Shown here in pieces: positions 62,259 to 64,000 of a stretch of 64,000 nt of DNA (position 1 is the first letter of the stretch; each line of letters opens with the position of its first letter). The notes beneath the pieces are model-generated. The model saw only the letters and a list, made by a program, of their open reading frames with translations, searched no databases and was not told where the DNA came from. The position numbers were made by a program, and so were the translations under genes. The DNA comes from UBA7330 sp043554545. GTDB lineage: Bacteria; Bacteroidota; Bacteroidia; Cytophagales; Cyclobacteriaceae. The DNA is taken from NCBI GenBank assembly GCA_043554545.1, contig CP121337.1, positions 62,001-126,000 of the forward strand. Reading direction: 5' to 3'.

Positions 62259-62692
62259 CCCATCCATGCGTTTAGCATCCAAATGGTTTTTTGTTGCCCG
62301 TTGATGAGTCCGATCATCATATCCTCTGTCTCATTATCGCCTTCTTTCACTGCCAACTCCTTAACTAGATTTTCTTGTTTAACAACAGCTTCCAACTGCT
62401 CAATAAGTGCTGCAACAATTTCCCTATCGTTTGAGATATTTTTGTAAGCTTTCAGGTTTGAAGTTTTTTCGTAATCTTGAAACGTATGCAGTGGTTGACC
62501 GCCAATGGTTAATATGCGTTCACCAATATCATCAATTACTCCAAGTGCTTCGGTGTACAATTCTTCAAACTTGACATGAAGCTGAAAAAAATTATTTCCC
62601 TTTATATTCCAATGAAAACCTCGGGTATTTTGATAATAGATATGGAAATCACTGAGTAGCTGATTTAATTCTTTAATTAATTGAGATGTCAT
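62240..62692 (-). CDS. dps: Dps-family DNA-protection ferritin
   Basis: This 150-residue protein forms a dodecamer that stores iron and protects DNA during starvation or peroxide stress. The intersubunit ferroxidase residues are seen: His27 (G-F-H-W-N), then Asp54 and Glu58 in D-D-I-G-E-R. There is no long basic N-terminal tail. Its 3' end overlaps asnB by 19 bp, a convergent overlap. Confidence 0.93.
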   Translation of the reverse strand: MTSQLIKELNQLLSDFHIYYQNTRGFHWNIKGNNFFQLHVKFEELYTEALGVIDDIGERILTIGGQPLHTFQDYEKTSNLKAYKNISNDREIVAALIEQLEAVVKQENLVKELAVKEGDNETEDMMIGLINGQQKTIWMLNAWMGQPVAQ

Positions 62693-62754
62693 TTTCTTAT
62701 TATTGTTTAGGTTAATAACAAAAAAATCAGCCTTACTGTTTGCGAAAAACTGAA

Positions 62755-63528
62755 TTAGTTCTTTTCTAAAACACAGAATAAATCCAGGTTCTGATCATTC
62801 TTTTTTTGCAATGAATAGTCTTCATGCGTGATGGACATTACCAGCTCATCTGATTGCTTTTTGAGCGAGTTTCTATTCAGCCTATTCATGATGTCGTAGG
62901 GGACCTTTAAGATTACAGCAGGCAGTCGATGTTGAAGATTAAATACATCGAAACGCATGATTTTATTCACTGATTTCCGGTTTTGTTCATGGTATGCAAT
63001 AACTCTATCATTGCCTGCAATACCTTGCATATCTACTTTATCAAAATATTTTTTTGCTATCTGCTCAAGTTCGTCTGCAGTATACTCCCGAATATGCCAG
63101 GGGTTTCTTGATAATGACATCAATCGATTTGGAGTTGAAATGAGGGCCTTTCCTCCTTTTTTCAATAATCGATAAATCTCTTTGAGGAACAGGTTATCAT
63201 CTTTGATATGTTCGATCACTTGAAATGAGACAATGGTATCAAAGCTTTCATCAGGAATTTTCACTGGTGGAAATGTGCTCGCCTCAAACTGTAGTTCTGG
63301 GTATTCTTTTTCCAGGTTATCAACTACCGATTGGATTTTATCGATTCCAAGAAAAGTTTTAGCCTTGGGAGAAATATGTGCTATTCCTCTACCCTCACCG
63401 CATCCTAATTCCAATAAATCCCCTGAAATAAGAGGAACAGCCTCAACATATGCCTTTAAAAGACGTTGATGGATAGGATTGTCTGATGCAATCTGGTCAG
63501 AAGTGATTTCTGTAGTATAAATTGCCAT
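62755..63528 (-). CDS. Class I SAM-dependent methyltransferase
   Basis: This 257-residue enzyme has the SAM-binding motif L-L-E-L-G-C-G-E-G-R-G (about 38-48), motif II D-K near 62, and S-F-Q-V-I-E-H-I-K-D-D (about 100-110), as in UbiE/COQ5-like enzymes. A C-terminal region (about 190-257) with no family signature probably sets substrate choice. It is alone, divergent from the gene at the right edge. Substrate unknown. Confidence 0.9.
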   Translation of the reverse strand: MAIYTTEITSDQIASDNPIHQRLLKAYVEAVPLISGDLLELGCGEGRGIAHISPKAKTFLGIDKIQSVVDNLEKEYPELQFEASTFPPVKIPDESFDTIVSFQVIEHIKDDNLFLKEIYRLLKKGGKALISTPNRLMSLSRNPWHIREYTADELEQIAKKYFDKVDMQGIAGNDRVIAYHEQNRKSVNKIMRFDVFNLQHRLPAVILKVPYDIMNRLNRNSLKKQSDELVMSITHEDYSLQKKNDQNLDLFCVLEKN

Positions 63529-63578
63529 CCTAAATTTTTGGCAAAGAAACCAAATAATTAATTAACTTTTTGACTTCT

Positions 63579-64000
63579 ATGCGTGAAACACTTAAAAGTG
63601 GATTAATAGGATGTTTTCTGGTCTTATCCATAAGTTCTTTTGGATTAGACCTGACTAAACTTGATCTTTCTTTTCAGTATGATGTAAATATTAAGGGACA
63701 CCTGGCGTATCGAGTTTTTCAGTCAGACACTGACTTACTGACGATTATTTATGAAATTCCTACTGATACAATGAAGATATGGGGCTTCGATATCCTTGGA
63801 CAAAATGGGTATGCAAGTGAGACACATGATACGTTATCATTAGCCACATTGGATACTATTTTTGTTGATGATGAGCGCAGCATTTATGGAATTGAGCTAT
63901 CTGAAAGTGATTATGACTTATTGATTTTCACCATCTATAACCTGAGCAAAGCAGACTATCGTATCTATGATGTTTCATTAAATGCTCCCGGAGGTTTTCC
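63579..64000 (+). CDS. Exported protein, cut by the right edge
   Basis: An ATG at 63579 opens a frame of at least 140 codons with no stop before the window ends. A hydrophobic N-terminal stretch (about 8-23, L-I-G-C-F-L-V-L-S-I-S-S-F-G) looks like a signal peptide. The visible part is beta-rich with Y-R-V-F and L-L-I-F. It recalls the N-terminal part of GWxTD-type Bacteroidota exported proteins, but the diagnostic motif would lie beyond the edge. Too little is seen to assign a function. Confidence 0.6.
   Translation, partial: MRETLKSGLIGCFLVLSISSFGLDLTKLDLSFQYDVNIKGHLAYRVFQSDTDLLTIIYEIPTDTMKIWGFDILGQNGYASETHDTLSLATLDTIFVDDERSIYGIELSESDYDLLIFTIYNLSKADYRIYDVSLNAPGGF

Overview
The window reads as chromosome of a Bacteroidota bacterium, most likely a Cytophagales-like marine or soil lineage. 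The support is a short primary sigma factor of 290 residues without region 1.1, the type IX secretion protein PorQ, TAnnTTTG-type -7 promoter elements, a two-motif DnaJ zinc region, DUF2490, DUF547 and GH3-family proteins, and a Bacteroidota-style cobalamin uptake locus with a BtuG-like propeller. No rRNA, CRISPR array, insertion sequence, integrase or phage structural module was seen; one tRNA gene is present.

Layout. 1-9129 (minus strand) is a cell-surface cluster: a very large modular LamG/CARDB/cadherin-like protein running off the left edge, a fibre-like protein with a 27-bp tandem repeat, a small anchored export protein, and a 918-residue fibre with about 32 YadA-head-like 17-residue repeats and a C-terminal S74 self-cleaving chaperone. 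9246-10329 is prfB with its programmed +1 frameshift; it is followed by a three-copy 31-bp intergenic hairpin repeat. 10472-24693 is housekeeping: an MFS/YhhN pair, grpE-dnaJ, adk-obgE, an M42-like peptidase, hemE, a heptose-kinase-like PfkB protein with an aminotransferase, the primary sigma factor and its terminator, a CBS protein, a TauE-like permease and a DUF2490 protein. 24775-29616 holds a Nudix and a TPR gene, then a flavoprotein/polyferredoxin electron-transfer pair and a divergent DUF547 gene.

29711-36072 is the most coherent system in the window, a vitamin B12 uptake locus. A cobalamin riboswitch (about 32869-33056) precedes a BtuB-type TonB receptor and a surface-type beta-propeller lipoprotein resembling BtuG; the divergent operon encodes BtuF-, BtuC- and BtuD-like ABC parts. 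Together they would bind cobalamin at the cell surface, pass it through the outer membrane, and import it across the inner membrane.

36286-54000 carries a CHASE2 protein, an abundant-looking exported FecR-like protein, dnaA, an HtrA protease, a GH3-family enzyme, dxr-rseP, an OmpA/PD40 envelope protein, and lon-porQ-hslU with an aminotransferase. 54012-64000 is more accessory: a SUMF1-like protein lacking the FGE cysteines paired with an unassigned six-hairpin-like protein, a MOSC protein, small unknown envelope proteins, a membrane LytTR regulator divergent from a tiny MotA/TolQ/ExbB-like protein, tRNA-Ala(GGC) flanked by two decayed copies of its own 5' end that carry a palindrome, an NlpC/P60 enzyme, asnB, dps, a methyltransferase and a gene cut by the right edge.

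The least explained signals are the tRNA-Ala relics with the inserted palindrome, the surface-fibre cluster, and the LytTR/ExbB-like divergent pair. Nothing here is strong enough to be called a wholly new system from sequence reading alone.
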